From positions 107,941 through 171,940 of the forward strand of contig NZ_WHUG01000013.1 in assembly GCF_009380215.1 (NCBI RefSeq): 64,000 bases of DNA. The letters run 5' to 3'. Source of the DNA: Rugamonas aquatica (GTDB taxonomy: Bacteria > Pseudomonadota > Gammaproteobacteria > Burkholderiales > Burkholderiaceae_D). Below, piece after piece: positions 27,415 through 35,247 of this stretch. Below the pieces are notes generated by a model that was given only the letters and a program-made list of their open reading frames with translations, was not told where the DNA came from and made no database searches. A program made the translations under genes and the position numbers. The stretch's first letter is position 1; each line of letters starts with the position of its first letter.

Positions 27415-27420
27415 TATAAT
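27415..27420 (+). promoter_or_regulatory. -10 element (TATAAT) upstream of mrcA
   Basis: Exact consensus TATAAT 33 bases before the mrcA ATG. No good -35 is found at 16-18 bases upstream, so it may be an activator-dependent promoter. Confidence 0.4.
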
Positions 27421-27452
27421 GGCCCGCATACTTAACAGAAAGATCTAACTGC

Positions 27453-29807
27453 ATGGCCTCTTCTTCAAATTCGGCACCTCCACCCTCGAATCCGCCGGGC
27501 GCATCGGCCCAAGGCAAACCCGCTACGCGCTTCTTCCTGCTGGCCGGCCTGTCCGTGGTCGGCCTCGGGCTGGTGGCGCTGCTGCTGGTGGTGTTCGGCC
27601 TGGCGATGGCCTACCCCAACCTGCCCGAGCTCGACACGCTGACCGACTACCGCCCCAAAATGCCGCTGCGTATCTTCTCGGCCGATAACGTGCTGATCGG
27701 CGAGTTCGGCGAAGAGCGCCGCAACCTGGTGCGCATCAAAGACATCCCGGACGTGATGAAAAAAGCCGTGCTGGCGATCGAGGACGACCGCTTCTACGAG
27801 CACGGCGGCGTCGACTACACCGGCATCCTGCGCGCGGCCGTGCACAACGCCACCGGCGGCGCCAAGCAAGGCGCGTCCACCATCACCCAGCAGGTGGCCC
27901 GCAACTTCTTCCTGTCGAGCGAGCAGACGCTCAAGCGCAAGGCCTACGAGGTGCTGCTGGCCTGGAAGATCGAGAAAAACCTCAGCAAGGACCAGATCCT
28001 TGAGGTGTATATGAACCAGATCTACCTGGGCCAGCGCGCCTATGGTTTCTCGTCGGCCGCACAAATCTATTTCGGCAAGAATCTGAAAGACATTAGCGTG
28101 GCCGAGGCCGCCATGCTGGCCGGCCTGCCGAAAGCGCCGTCGGCCTACAACCCGGTGGTCAACCCGAAACGCGCGCGCACACGCCAACAGTACATCCTGC
28201 AACGCATGCATGACTTGGGCTATATCACCGACAAGCAGTTCGAAGCGGCCAAGGCCGAACAGCTCAAGGTCAAGACCGACAGCAGCGAGTTCGGCGTGCA
28301 CGCCGAGTACGTGGCCGAGATGGCGCGCCAGCTGGTCTACGAGCAGTTCAAGGAAGACACCTACACGCGCGGCCTGAACGTCTTCACGACGATCACCAAG
28401 GCCGACCAGGACGCCGCCTACCTGGCGCTGCGCAAGGGCGTGATGGACTACGAGAAGCGCCACGCCTATCGCGGCCCGGAAGCCTACATCGACATCCCGC
28501 AGAACAAGGAAGAAGCCGACGACGCCATCGAGAACGAACTGGCCGACCACCCGGACAGCGACGACATCGTGGCCGCCATGGTGCTGGCCGCGACGCCGCA
28601 GCTGATCACCGCCGTCACCGCCACCGGCGAGGAAATCAAGATCACCGGCCCGGGGCTGGAGATGGGCCGCTCGTGGCTGTCCGACAAGGCTGCGCTGAAC
28701 AAGCGCATCCGTCGTGGCGCGGTGATCCGCGTGATGCAGGAAGGTAAGGACTGGCAAGTGACGCAGCTGCCGGAAATCGAATCGGCCTTCGTTGCGGCCG
28801 ACACCCACGACGGCGCGATCAAGGCCATGGTGGGCGGCTTCGACTACAACCGCAGCAAGTTCAACCATGTGACGCAGGCGTGGCGCCAGCCGGGCTCGTC
28901 GTTCAAGCCCTTCATCTACTCGGCATCGCTGGAGCGCGGCCTGTCGCCGGCCACCATCATCAACGATGCGCCGATCTCCTTCGACGCCGGCCAGACCGGC
29001 GGCCAGGCCTGGGAGCCGAAGAACTACGACGGCAAGTATGAAGGCCCGATGACCATGCGCCGCGGCCTGACCAAGTCCAAGAACATGATCTCGATCCGCA
29101 TCCTGCACAAGATCGGCGCCAAGTACGGCCAGGAATACGCCACCCGCTTCGGCTTCGACGCCGACAAGAACCCGCCCTACCTGACACTGGCGCTGGGCGC
29201 GGGCAACGTCACGCCGCTGCAGATGGCCGGCGCGTATTCGGTGTTCGCCAACGGCGGCTACAAGGTCAGTCCTTACCTGATTTCCAAGGTGACCGATGCC
29301 GACGGCAAGATCCTGTCGCAAGCCAATCCGGACAAGGCAGGCGACGAGCGCAACCGCGTGATCGACGAGCGCAACGCCTTCCTGATGGACAGCATGCTCA
29401 AGGACGTGGTGCGCTTCGGCACGGCGACCAAGGCGCTGGTGCTCAAGCGTCCCGACCTGTCGGGCAAGACCGGCACCACCAACGATTCGATCGACGCCTG
29501 GTTCGCCGGCTACCAGCCGCACCTGGTGGGCATCGCCTGGATCGGCTACGACCAGCCGAAGAACCTGGGCAACCGCGAAACCGGCGGCGGCCTGGCGCTG
29601 CCGATCTGGATCAGCTACATGCAGAAGGCGCTGAAGAATATCCCGATCGAGGAACGCGCGGTGCCGGAAGGCGTGATGCTGGTGGGCGACGAGTACTACT
29701 ATGCGGAAAACCCGCCGGGCGCCGGCGTGCATAACATCGACGGCGCCACGCGCGGCACGCCGGTCGAGGAAAAAGCCAAGGACGCCGTGAAGAACGAGTT
29801 GTTCTAA
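27453..29807 (+). CDS. mrcA: Penicillin-binding protein 1A (bifunctional peptidoglycan synthase)
   Basis: 784 residues. A short cytoplasmic tail and a membrane helix (LLAGLSVVGLGLVALLLVVFGLAMA) precede the glycosyltransferase domain with catalytic Glu in AIEDDRFYEHGGVDYTG and the GASTITQQVARNFFL motif. The OB-like insert follows, then the transpeptidase domain with SSFKPF (active Ser), SKN and KTGTT. It polymerises and crosslinks peptidoglycan. mrcA upstream and divergent from pilMNOPQ is the classic arrangement in beta- and gammaproteobacteria. A bidirectional terminator follows. Confidence 0.97.
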   Translation: MASSSNSAPPPSNPPGASAQGKPATRFFLLAGLSVVGLGLVALLLVVFGLAMAYPNLPELDTLTDYRPKMPLRIFSADNVLIGEFGEERRNLVRIKDIPDVMKKAVLAIEDDRFYEHGGVDYTGILRAAVHNATGGAKQGASTITQQVARNFFLSSEQTLKRKAYEVLLAWKIEKNLSKDQILEVYMNQIYLGQRAYGFSSAAQIYFGKNLKDISVAEAAMLAGLPKAPSAYNPVVNPKRARTRQQYILQRMHDLGYITDKQFEAAKAEQLKVKTDSSEFGVHAEYVAEMARQLVYEQFKEDTYTRGLNVFTTITKADQDAAYLALRKGVMDYEKRHAYRGPEAYIDIPQNKEEADDAIENELADHPDSDDIVAAMVLAATPQLITAVTATGEEIKITGPGLEMGRSWLSDKAALNKRIRRGAVIRVMQEGKDWQVTQLPEIESAFVAADTHDGAIKAMVGGFDYNRSKFNHVTQAWRQPGSSFKPFIYSASLERGLSPATIINDAPISFDAGQTGGQAWEPKNYDGKYEGPMTMRRGLTKSKNMISIRILHKIGAKYGQEYATRFGFDADKNPPYLTLALGAGNVTPLQMAGAYSVFANGGYKVSPYLISKVTDADGKILSQANPDKAGDERNRVIDERNAFLMDSMLKDVVRFGTATKALVLKRPDLSGKTGTTNDSIDAWFAGYQPHLVGIAWIGYDQPKNLGNRETGGGLALPIWISYMQKALKNIPIEERAVPEGVMLVGDEYYYAENPPGAGVHNIDGATRGTPVEEKAKDAVKNELF

Positions 29808-29820
29808 AACGGGTTGTTCG

Positions 29821-29849
29821 AAAAAAAAGGGGCCTCGGCCCCTTTTTTT
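29821..29849. terminator. Bidirectional terminator between mrcA and cyaY
   Basis: A8-GGGGCCTCGGCCCC-T7: a short G+C stem flanked by A-run and T-run, serving both convergent genes. The cyaY TAA overlaps its right edge. Confidence 0.9.
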
Positions 29850-30177
29850 ATCCCAGCACCACCGGGCTGCCGCCCTGCGTGCTGACCATCTCGGACAGCG
29901 CCGCGAACAGTTCGGAGCCGTCGCGGGTGTTGAGCCACTTGCCGTCCTTCTGCCTGTAGTGGTAGCCGCCCGAACGGGACGCTACCCACAGTTCCTGCAT
30001 CGCCGCCTGGCTGTTGACGATGATCTTGGAACCATTGTCAATAAATTCAATTTCCAGCACATTGCCGCTGCGGCTGCACTCGACATCGAGCATGTCCTCA
30101 TCGTTCAAACGGTCCAGCGCGCCTTCGATGGCGGTGAGGGTGGCCTCGGCCTGCGCCAGGAATTCTGATTCGCCCAT
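29848..30177 (-). CDS. cyaY: Frataxin-like iron-sulfur assembly protein CyaY
   Basis: 109 residues from ATG 30177. GGAG sits 7 bases upstream, and an in-frame TTG at 30189 overlaps that site and is rejected. Acidic first helix (ESEFLAQAEATLTAIEGALDRLNDEDMLDVEC), then the beta-sheet signature LEIEFIDNGSKIIVNSQAAMQELWVASRSGGYHY. CyaY binds iron and modulates the IscS/IscU cluster assembly machinery. Divergent from lptM-lysA by 39 bases, as is usual in proteobacteria. Confidence 0.95.
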   Translation of the reverse strand: MGESEFLAQAEATLTAIEGALDRLNDEDMLDVECSRSGNVLEIEFIDNGSKIIVNSQAAMQELWVASRSGGYHYRQKDGKWLNTRDGSELFAALSEMVSTQGGSPVVLG

Positions 30178-30216
30178 GCTACACTCCAATATCTATACTT
30201 AATCCATGATTTTATC

Positions 30217-30417
30217 GTGAAGTCCACTTTCCGTTTATTTATCGGCACAAGCACCTTGTGCCTGACCACCTTGTTGAGCGGTTGCGGCCAACCCGGCCCG
30301 CTGTACCTGCCCAAGGCGCCATCGGCCAAGCCTGTCACGAGCAGCGACGCGCCACGTCAGGGCGCGGCTCCGGTCAGCGCCCCTATTTCGTCCACTCCTC
30401 CAGCTTCCCAACAATAA
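30217..30417 (+). CDS. lptM: LptM (YifL)-family small lipoprotein
   Basis: 66 residues starting at GTG 30217. Lipobox LSGC with C23, directly followed by GQPGPLYLPK, the conserved LptM N-terminal sequence, then a Pro/Ser/Ala-rich tail. In Escherichia coli LptM assists disulfide maturation of the LPS translocon LptD. It ends 4 bases before lysA. No ATG is possible in this frame: the nearest ATG runs into TGA after four codons. Confidence 0.88.
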   Translation: MKSTFRLFIGTSTLCLTTLLSGCGQPGPLYLPKAPSAKPVTSSDAPRQGAAPVSAPISSTPPASQQ

Positions 30418-30421
30418 GTTT

Positions 30422-31699
30422 ATGTCCCAATTCAGTTATCAAGACGGCGTGCTGCACGCCGAGGGCGCGTCGCTAGCCGCCATCGCCGAGCAGTATGGCA
30501 CCCCGACCTATGTGTACTCGAAGGCGCAGCTGCTGGCCAACTTCGCCTCCTACGCCGACGCCTGCGCCGGCCGCGACGCGCTGGTCTGCTACGCGATGAA
30601 GGCCAACTCCAACCTGGCCATCCTCGACCTGCTGGCCCGCCAGGGCGCCGGCTTCGACATCGTCTCCGGCGGCGAGCTGCTGCGCGTGCTGGCGGCGGGC
30701 GGCGATCCGCGCAAGGTGATCTTCTCCGGCGTCGGCAAGAGCGTCGATGAAATGCGCCTGGCGCTGTCGCACGACATCCTGTGCTTCAACGTCGAATCGA
30801 TCCCCGAGCTGCACCGTCTGAACGAAGTGGCCGGGGCCATGGGCAAGACCGCGCGCGTCTCGCTGCGCGTCAACCCGAATGTCGACGCCAAGACCCATCC
30901 GTATATCGCCACCGGCCTGAAGGCCAACAAGTTCGGCGTGGCCTTCGACGATGCGCTGGACACCTACCGCGCGGCCGCCAGGCTGCCGCATCTGGAAGTG
31001 GCCGGCATCGACTGCCACATCGGCTCGCAACTGCTGGACGATGCGCCGCTGCTGGAGGCGCTGGACCGCCTGATCGAGCTGATCGACAAGCTGGGCGAGG
31101 AAGGCATCGTGCTGCACCATCTGGACATCGGCGGCGGCATCGGCATCAACTACGGCGAAGCGGGCGAAGCTGCGCCGGTGCCGGTGGGCGACTACCTGGG
31201 CCGCCTGTTCTCCAAAATCGACGCCTGGCGCGCAGCGCGCTACGAAGGCAAGGCGATCAAGGTGATCTTCGAGCCGGGCCGTTCTATCGTCGGCGACACG
31301 GGTGTGCTGCTGACCAAGGTGGAGTTCATCAAGCACGGCGAGGAGAAGAACTTCTGCGTGGTCGATGCGGCGATGAACGACATGGCGCGTCCGGCGCTGT
31401 ACCAGGCGTGGATGGACATGCAGCCTGTGGTGCAGGGCAAGGCTGGCGCGTTGACGTATGACGTGGTGGGTCCGATCTGCGAATCGGGCGACTGGCTGGC
31501 GCGCGACCGCGAGCTGGCGGTGGAAGCCGGCGATCTGCTGGTGATGCACAGTGCCGGCGCGTATGGCATGACGATGGCGTCCAACTACAACACGCGCGGC
31601 CGCGCGGCGGAGATCATCGTCGATGGCGAGGTGTGCCATGTGGTGCGCCAGCGCGAGAATCCGGCCGATCTGTATGCGCTGGAATCGCTGATCAAGTAA
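30422..31699 (+). CDS. lysA: Diaminopimelate decarboxylase
   Basis: 425 residues. PLP enzyme of the alanine-racemase fold; converts meso-DAP to lysine. Visible: PLP Lys60 in VCYAMKANSN, the HIGSQL substrate motif, the phosphate-binding DIGGGIGINY, the EPGRSIVGDTG segment and GPICESGDWLA with the active-site Cys, then GAYGMTMASNYN. Followed by a clear terminator. Confidence 0.97.
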   Translation: MSQFSYQDGVLHAEGASLAAIAEQYGTPTYVYSKAQLLANFASYADACAGRDALVCYAMKANSNLAILDLLARQGAGFDIVSGGELLRVLAAGGDPRKVIFSGVGKSVDEMRLALSHDILCFNVESIPELHRLNEVAGAMGKTARVSLRVNPNVDAKTHPYIATGLKANKFGVAFDDALDTYRAAARLPHLEVAGIDCHIGSQLLDDAPLLEALDRLIELIDKLGEEGIVLHHLDIGGGIGINYGEAGEAAPVPVGDYLGRLFSKIDAWRAARYEGKAIKVIFEPGRSIVGDTGVLLTKVEFIKHGEEKNFCVVDAAMNDMARPALYQAWMDMQPVVQGKAGALTYDVVGPICESGDWLARDRELAVEAGDLLVMHSAGAYGMTMASNYNTRGRAAEIIVDGEVCHVVRQRENPADLYALESLIK

Positions 31700-31717
31700 G
31701 CCGTTCAGCTAGCACGC

Positions 31718-31751
31718 AAAAGCCGCCCGCCTCACCGCCGGCGGCTTTTTT
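31718..31751 (+). terminator. Rho-independent terminator after lysA
   Basis: AAAAGCCGCC (31718-31727) pairs with GGCGGCTTTT (31740-31749) with a 12-base loop, followed by further T residues. It begins 18 bases after the lysA stop. Confidence 0.9.
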
Positions 31752-31938
31752 CATGCGGGCATCGTAAATGTCGCTCATCGTCCTAAGGTGCTCAAGTCGA
31801 AACGGCGCTGCCAACAAATTATTTGCAGCATCCAGAGCCGCTCGCGATAGCCGCCGCAAGTCCACTAGCAGGTATCGCTGCGCGGCCTGGCAACGCAGAG
31901 TTTTATTCGATTTATTTTATTTAATTAGAATACTTACT

Positions 31939-31968
31939 TTGCAATAGTTTCATATTTACAATTACAAT
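31939..31968 (+). promoter_or_regulatory. Possible promoter of the TonB receptor operon
   Basis: TTGCAA (31939-31944), an 18-base spacer and TACAAT (31963-31968) in an A+T-rich stretch, 76 bases before the receptor start. No convincing Fur box was seen. Confidence 0.35.
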
Positions 31969-32043
31969 CCTTTCAACAGGCATCCGACGATTTTCAGATC
32001 CATCGTTTCGCGATATGTGCAGCACATTATTTATTGAGAGTTT

Positions 32044-34239
32044 TTGAAATTGAGACTTTGCAGGCGATTTACCCGGGCAGCAGTTTTCCCAACTTTGATT
32101 TTCGTTCAAAGCATGTCTTCCGCCCACGCTTCGGATCCCGGCGATATCGTCGTGGTTGAAGGAAAAGACAGTGACCTGCATAAGCAATTTGTCGCCGGCA
32201 AACTCATTGTCGGGCGCAAAAGAATCGAAGAAAGCGGCGGAAAAACCGTCGAAGAAGTGCTTCGAAAAGAACCGTCTGTCACCATCAGTTCAAACGGACG
32301 ATTAGGTCTGCTTGGCTTACCCGGCTATACGCAAATTCTGGTCGATGGCGCACCAGGTTCGACGGGCAGGAGTCCGCTCGAATTGGACGTCGTGCACATC
32401 GAACGTATCGAGATCGTCAAGACCAGCATCGCCGAATTGGGGCCTTACGGAACTGCCGGCACCATCAACATCATCACCCGCAAGATTGCCAGGCTATCCC
32501 TGACTCAGGCTCGGTTGGGCGGAGCATTGGGCGCGCGGGATCACGCAGGGAATTTTTCCTGGTCGAGCAATCACCCCGGAACATTCTTCTCCTACAGCCT
32601 GCAGGCATCCGGCGGTTATCAACGCCGTTCCAGCGACTCCGAAACTTCAGTGCTTCGTGATGCCGGGGATGCCCTGCCGTTGCAACAGCAGACAGCAAAC
32701 TCACGAAACACAACAGATACGCCGCGCCTGTCCACCAGCAGCTCGCTCAGTTGGGCCATTGCCAAGGGCGAGAAGATCGAATTGAGCCCGTCGATCCTGT
32801 GGTTCAAAACGACGAGCAACGTCGATGAGTACAGCGCATGGGCCGCACAGTATCAGCCAGGCAGACCGACGCATAGCGAAAGCCAATCAGACCAGGATCT
32901 GTCCACCATCTCGATTCCATTGAAATGGAGCTACCGGCCCGACAAGGACACCCAGCTTAGTCTGCGGCTCCTGAGTACCCAGTCGAGGGTCGCGTCCTTG
33001 CTCGATCGCCGCGATCAGATACCAGCACAGTCCGATGAGTTTCGCCAATCGAATCAGTGGATGCGGATGCATAATAATTCGTTGAAATTTGATTTCAGCC
33101 AGGGCATCTCGGCCAGTCACGAACTTAAAGCCGGCCTCACACTGTTAAACAATCGAACCTGGACCGACCTTGCAAACTTGCGGGACAAGGAATTCGAGTC
33201 GAGCTTCGATACGTTTGGACGCGCACGAGAGGCGATCCAGCGAACCAGAAGCTACTTCCTGCAGGATGAGTGGAAGATCAGCGAAGAGGTCTCCACCAAT
33301 TTCGGTATCAGCGGCGAGCTTCGTACGACGAACATGGCAGAAGGTGAGTTTGTTTCAGCGTCCAGGTACTCGGTTGCGGCGCCTTCCGCTCACCTGGCGT
33401 GGAAGATAGACGGGAGTGATCGCAAACAAGTCCGCGCCAGCGTTGCGCGGTCTTTCAAAGCGCCTTTCCTGGATCAGATGGTGGTACGCCCCGTCATCAA
33501 TCCAATGGCCGCTTGTCCGTCGAAGAACGAGTGCCTGACCAACGCTCCCGAATATGCGGACACCGCCGGGAATGCCCAGTTGAAGCCGGAAAAAGCGCTG
33601 GGCTTCAATCTGTCCTACGAACATTATTTTGGAAAGGAGACCTCCCTGACGATCGAATTATTCGAGCGGCGCATTACGGAATTAGTCGTCAATCGCATCG
33701 AATACGCGTCCGTTCCCTGGTCACGCGCGCGCAGGTATGTGCAGCGGCCAAGCAACGATGGGGATGCGAGGCTGCAAGGACTCAGTCTTGAGGGCGTGCT
33801 GAACGCGCGCGAAATTCTGGCGGAGAGTCCGAAAATTGAAATGCGTGGCGGCGTCACTTTTGCGCGCTCACATAGAACGGATCTGGCCGGTGCGGACAAT
33901 CATATTCCCGACCAACTGCCTTGGCGAGCAAAGCTCGGCATCACGTACGACATGGAGTCGGCTCCGCTGCAGTTCGGCATCAACGCCAATTGGGAGCCAA
34001 GCGAGCGTATACAAATCAGCGATTTACGGAAAAGTATTATCGACCGAAATTTCGAACTGGGCACCGAGGCAAGCTGGAAAATAGATCAAAAATATCGGCT
34101 GCGGTTCGCGCTTGAAAATATCGGCAAGGCCAGGCGCAGGCAAGCGGACCAATATTTCGAGACGAGCAGCGTGGTCTCCAAAGAGACCGTTCGTCACACC
34201 GCCCCCAAACTGGGCATCACCCTGGATATCAAACTCTAA
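32044..34239 (+). CDS. TonB-dependent outer-membrane receptor
   Basis: 731 residues using the TTG start at 32044, which alone gives a complete signal peptide (RR-containing n-region, AAVFPTLIFVQS, cleavage after SAHA); the next ATG (32113) would delete it. DPGDIVVVEG just after cleavage can be the TonB box. A plug domain follows (EEVLRKEPSVTISSNGRLGLLG, QILVDGAP, IERIEIVKTSIAELGPYGTAGTINIITRK), then a beta-barrel of about 590 residues. The last residues are LGITLDIKL, without the usual terminal Phe/Trp. Base composition is lower in G+C than either flank. The substrate is unknown; no siderophore or vitamin genes are near. The next gene starts 9 bases later. Confidence 0.85.
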   Translation: MKLRLCRRFTRAAVFPTLIFVQSMSSAHASDPGDIVVVEGKDSDLHKQFVAGKLIVGRKRIEESGGKTVEEVLRKEPSVTISSNGRLGLLGLPGYTQILVDGAPGSTGRSPLELDVVHIERIEIVKTSIAELGPYGTAGTINIITRKIARLSLTQARLGGALGARDHAGNFSWSSNHPGTFFSYSLQASGGYQRRSSDSETSVLRDAGDALPLQQQTANSRNTTDTPRLSTSSSLSWAIAKGEKIELSPSILWFKTTSNVDEYSAWAAQYQPGRPTHSESQSDQDLSTISIPLKWSYRPDKDTQLSLRLLSTQSRVASLLDRRDQIPAQSDEFRQSNQWMRMHNNSLKFDFSQGISASHELKAGLTLLNNRTWTDLANLRDKEFESSFDTFGRAREAIQRTRSYFLQDEWKISEEVSTNFGISGELRTTNMAEGEFVSASRYSVAAPSAHLAWKIDGSDRKQVRASVARSFKAPFLDQMVVRPVINPMAACPSKNECLTNAPEYADTAGNAQLKPEKALGFNLSYEHYFGKETSLTIELFERRITELVVNRIEYASVPWSRARRYVQRPSNDGDARLQGLSLEGVLNAREILAESPKIEMRGGVTFARSHRTDLAGADNHIPDQLPWRAKLGITYDMESAPLQFGINANWEPSERIQISDLRKSIIDRNFELGTEASWKIDQKYRLRFALENIGKARRRQADQYFETSSVVSKETVRHTAPKLGITLDIKL

Positions 34240-34247
34240 AGACAACC

Positions 34248-34562
34248 ATGAACATCAAAACGACTGGCAAGCAGATTTTCACCGACCTGGGATTGGCAGC
34301 GATTGCAATCATCATTGCGATTCCGTTAGGCCGCTATGCGGCAACCGCATACGAGAACTACCAGCGCCCGACCGCAAGCGGCGACTACCCGGCTCACGCA
34401 GCGAAGCAAACCTATGAAGTTGCCGTCTATGGCACTTCGACATGCGCAGATTGCATCAATACTTTTGCCAAATTCGATCCGAAGGCCTGTTACAAGCGCT
34501 GCATGGAAAAAATAAATGACAAGAAAGAATGCGAAGAAATCTGTTACAAGAAGGAAGAGTGA
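34248..34562 (+). CDS. Small membrane-anchored six-cysteine protein, unknown function
   Basis: 104 residues. One N-terminal membrane segment (LGLAAIAIIIAIPLG, residues 14-28) in a signal-anchor layout, a short linker, then VAVYGTSTCADC (residues 58-69), which looks like the first strand and CxxC of a glutaredoxin/thioredoxin fold. Instead of continuing as one, it goes into a short highly charged helical tail with cysteines 81, 85, 95 and 99, i.e. CX3C-X9-CX3C. All six cysteines (66, 69, 81, 85, 95, 99) are in the last 39 residues. It starts 9 bases after the receptor stop and is surely cotranscribed. I do not recognise the family. Confidence 0.75.
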   Translation: MNIKTTGKQIFTDLGLAAIAIIIAIPLGRYAATAYENYQRPTASGDYPAHAAKQTYEVAVYGTSTCADCINTFAKFDPKACYKRCMEKINDKKECEEICYKKEE

Positions 34563-34604
34563 TATATCAGCCTTCATGATTGCTGCTGGCGCATGCGGCG
34601 GGTG

Positions 34605-34628
34605 TAAAAAAGCGCGCCGCTAGCGCGC
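34605..34628 (-). terminator. Terminator overlapping the msrQ stop codon
   Basis: Minus strand GCGCGC (34628-34623), loop containing the TAG stop of msrQ, GCGCGC (34617-34612), then six T (34611-34606). Releases the msrP-msrQ transcript and faces the convergent receptor operon. Confidence 0.75.
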
Positions 34629-35243
34629 CGCCGCAGCCACGGCCTTGCTGCGCGCCCAGTACACGCGCATCAGCAGCAGCACGCCCAGGATCACGCCGAA
34701 GATGATCGGCTGCGTGAAGTTGTGCTTGCCCGCCTTCATCCACCAGAAGTGCAGGATGGCCAGCGGCGCGATCACGTAGATCACCCGATGCAACCACTGC
34801 CAGCGCTTGCCGCCCAGCCGCTTGACCATGGCGTTGGTGCTGGTCACCGCCAACGGTATCAACAGCACGAAGGCAATGAAACCCACCGTGATGAACGGCC
34901 GCTTCAACACATCCTTCCACATCTCCTGCACGTCGAAGAAATGATCGAACCACAGGAAGGTCATGAAATGCAGAAAGCCGTAAAAGAACATGTACAGCCC
35001 CAGCATGCGGCGCAGCTTGATCAGCCAGTTCCATTTGCTGAGCCGGCGCAGCGGCGTCACCGCCAGGGTGAAGCACAGGAAGTACAAAGTCCAGTCGCCG
35101 GTGCCGCGCGTGATGAATTCCAGCGGCTCGACCAGTTGCCCGGTCAAGGTCAGATACACCATGCGCGCCAGCGGCACCAGCGCCAGCACAAAGATCGCGG
35201 CCTTGATTAACCCTGCCTGCCGCGTTGAAGGATTGAACGCCAT
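34620..35243 (-). CDS. msrQ: MsrQ, haem-binding membrane subunit of periplasmic Met-sulfoxide reductase
   Basis: 207 residues, five or six membrane helices. Ferric-reductase-like transmembrane domain with histidines in FYGFLHFMTFLWFDH and WQWLHRVIYVIAPLAILHFWWMKAGKHN. MsrQ passes electrons from the respiratory chain or a flavin reductase to MsrP in the periplasm. It starts 4 bases after the msrP stop on the same strand. Confidence 0.95.
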   Translation of the reverse strand: MAFNPSTRQAGLIKAAIFVLALVPLARMVYLTLTGQLVEPLEFITRGTGDWTLYFLCFTLAVTPLRRLSKWNWLIKLRRMLGLYMFFYGFLHFMTFLWFDHFFDVQEMWKDVLKRPFITVGFIAFVLLIPLAVTSTNAMVKRLGGKRWQWLHRVIYVIAPLAILHFWWMKAGKHNFTQPIIFGVILGVLLLMRVYWARSKAVAAAAR

Positions 35244-35247
35244 ACGA

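Larger units (their letters stand above)
27116..27452. other. Intergenic region between divergent pilM and mrcA
   Basis: 337 bases with no convincing gene. It holds a predicted pilM promoter (27236-27264), an adjacent 12-bp palindrome ATTGTGCACAAT (27274-27285), and a TATAAT -10 for mrcA at 27415-27420. A short stem (GTGTG/CACAC, about 27294-27312) followed by six T could be a weak terminator on the plus strand. A small minus-strand open frame covering 27302-27517 overlaps the mrcA start and is not credible. Confidence 0.6.
31700..32043. other. Intergenic region between lysA and the TonB receptor
   Basis: 344 bases without a gene. It contains the lysA terminator at 31718-31751, then G+C-mixed sequence, then a strikingly A+T-rich stretch (about 31900-32040) with a possible promoter (31939-31968). 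No repeat, tRNA or transposase remnant was recognised. It marks the left border of a segment of lower G+C. Confidence 0.6.

Noticed and set aside
27302..27517. Minus-strand open frame of 71 codons in the pilM-mrcA gap
   Set aside because: Its N-terminal third is antisense to the mrcA start and the rest is low-quality intergenic sequence.
31921..32187. Minus-strand open frame of 88 codons at the start of the TonB receptor
   Set aside because: Overlaps the receptor signal peptide and plug coding region; no ribosome binding site or domain seen.
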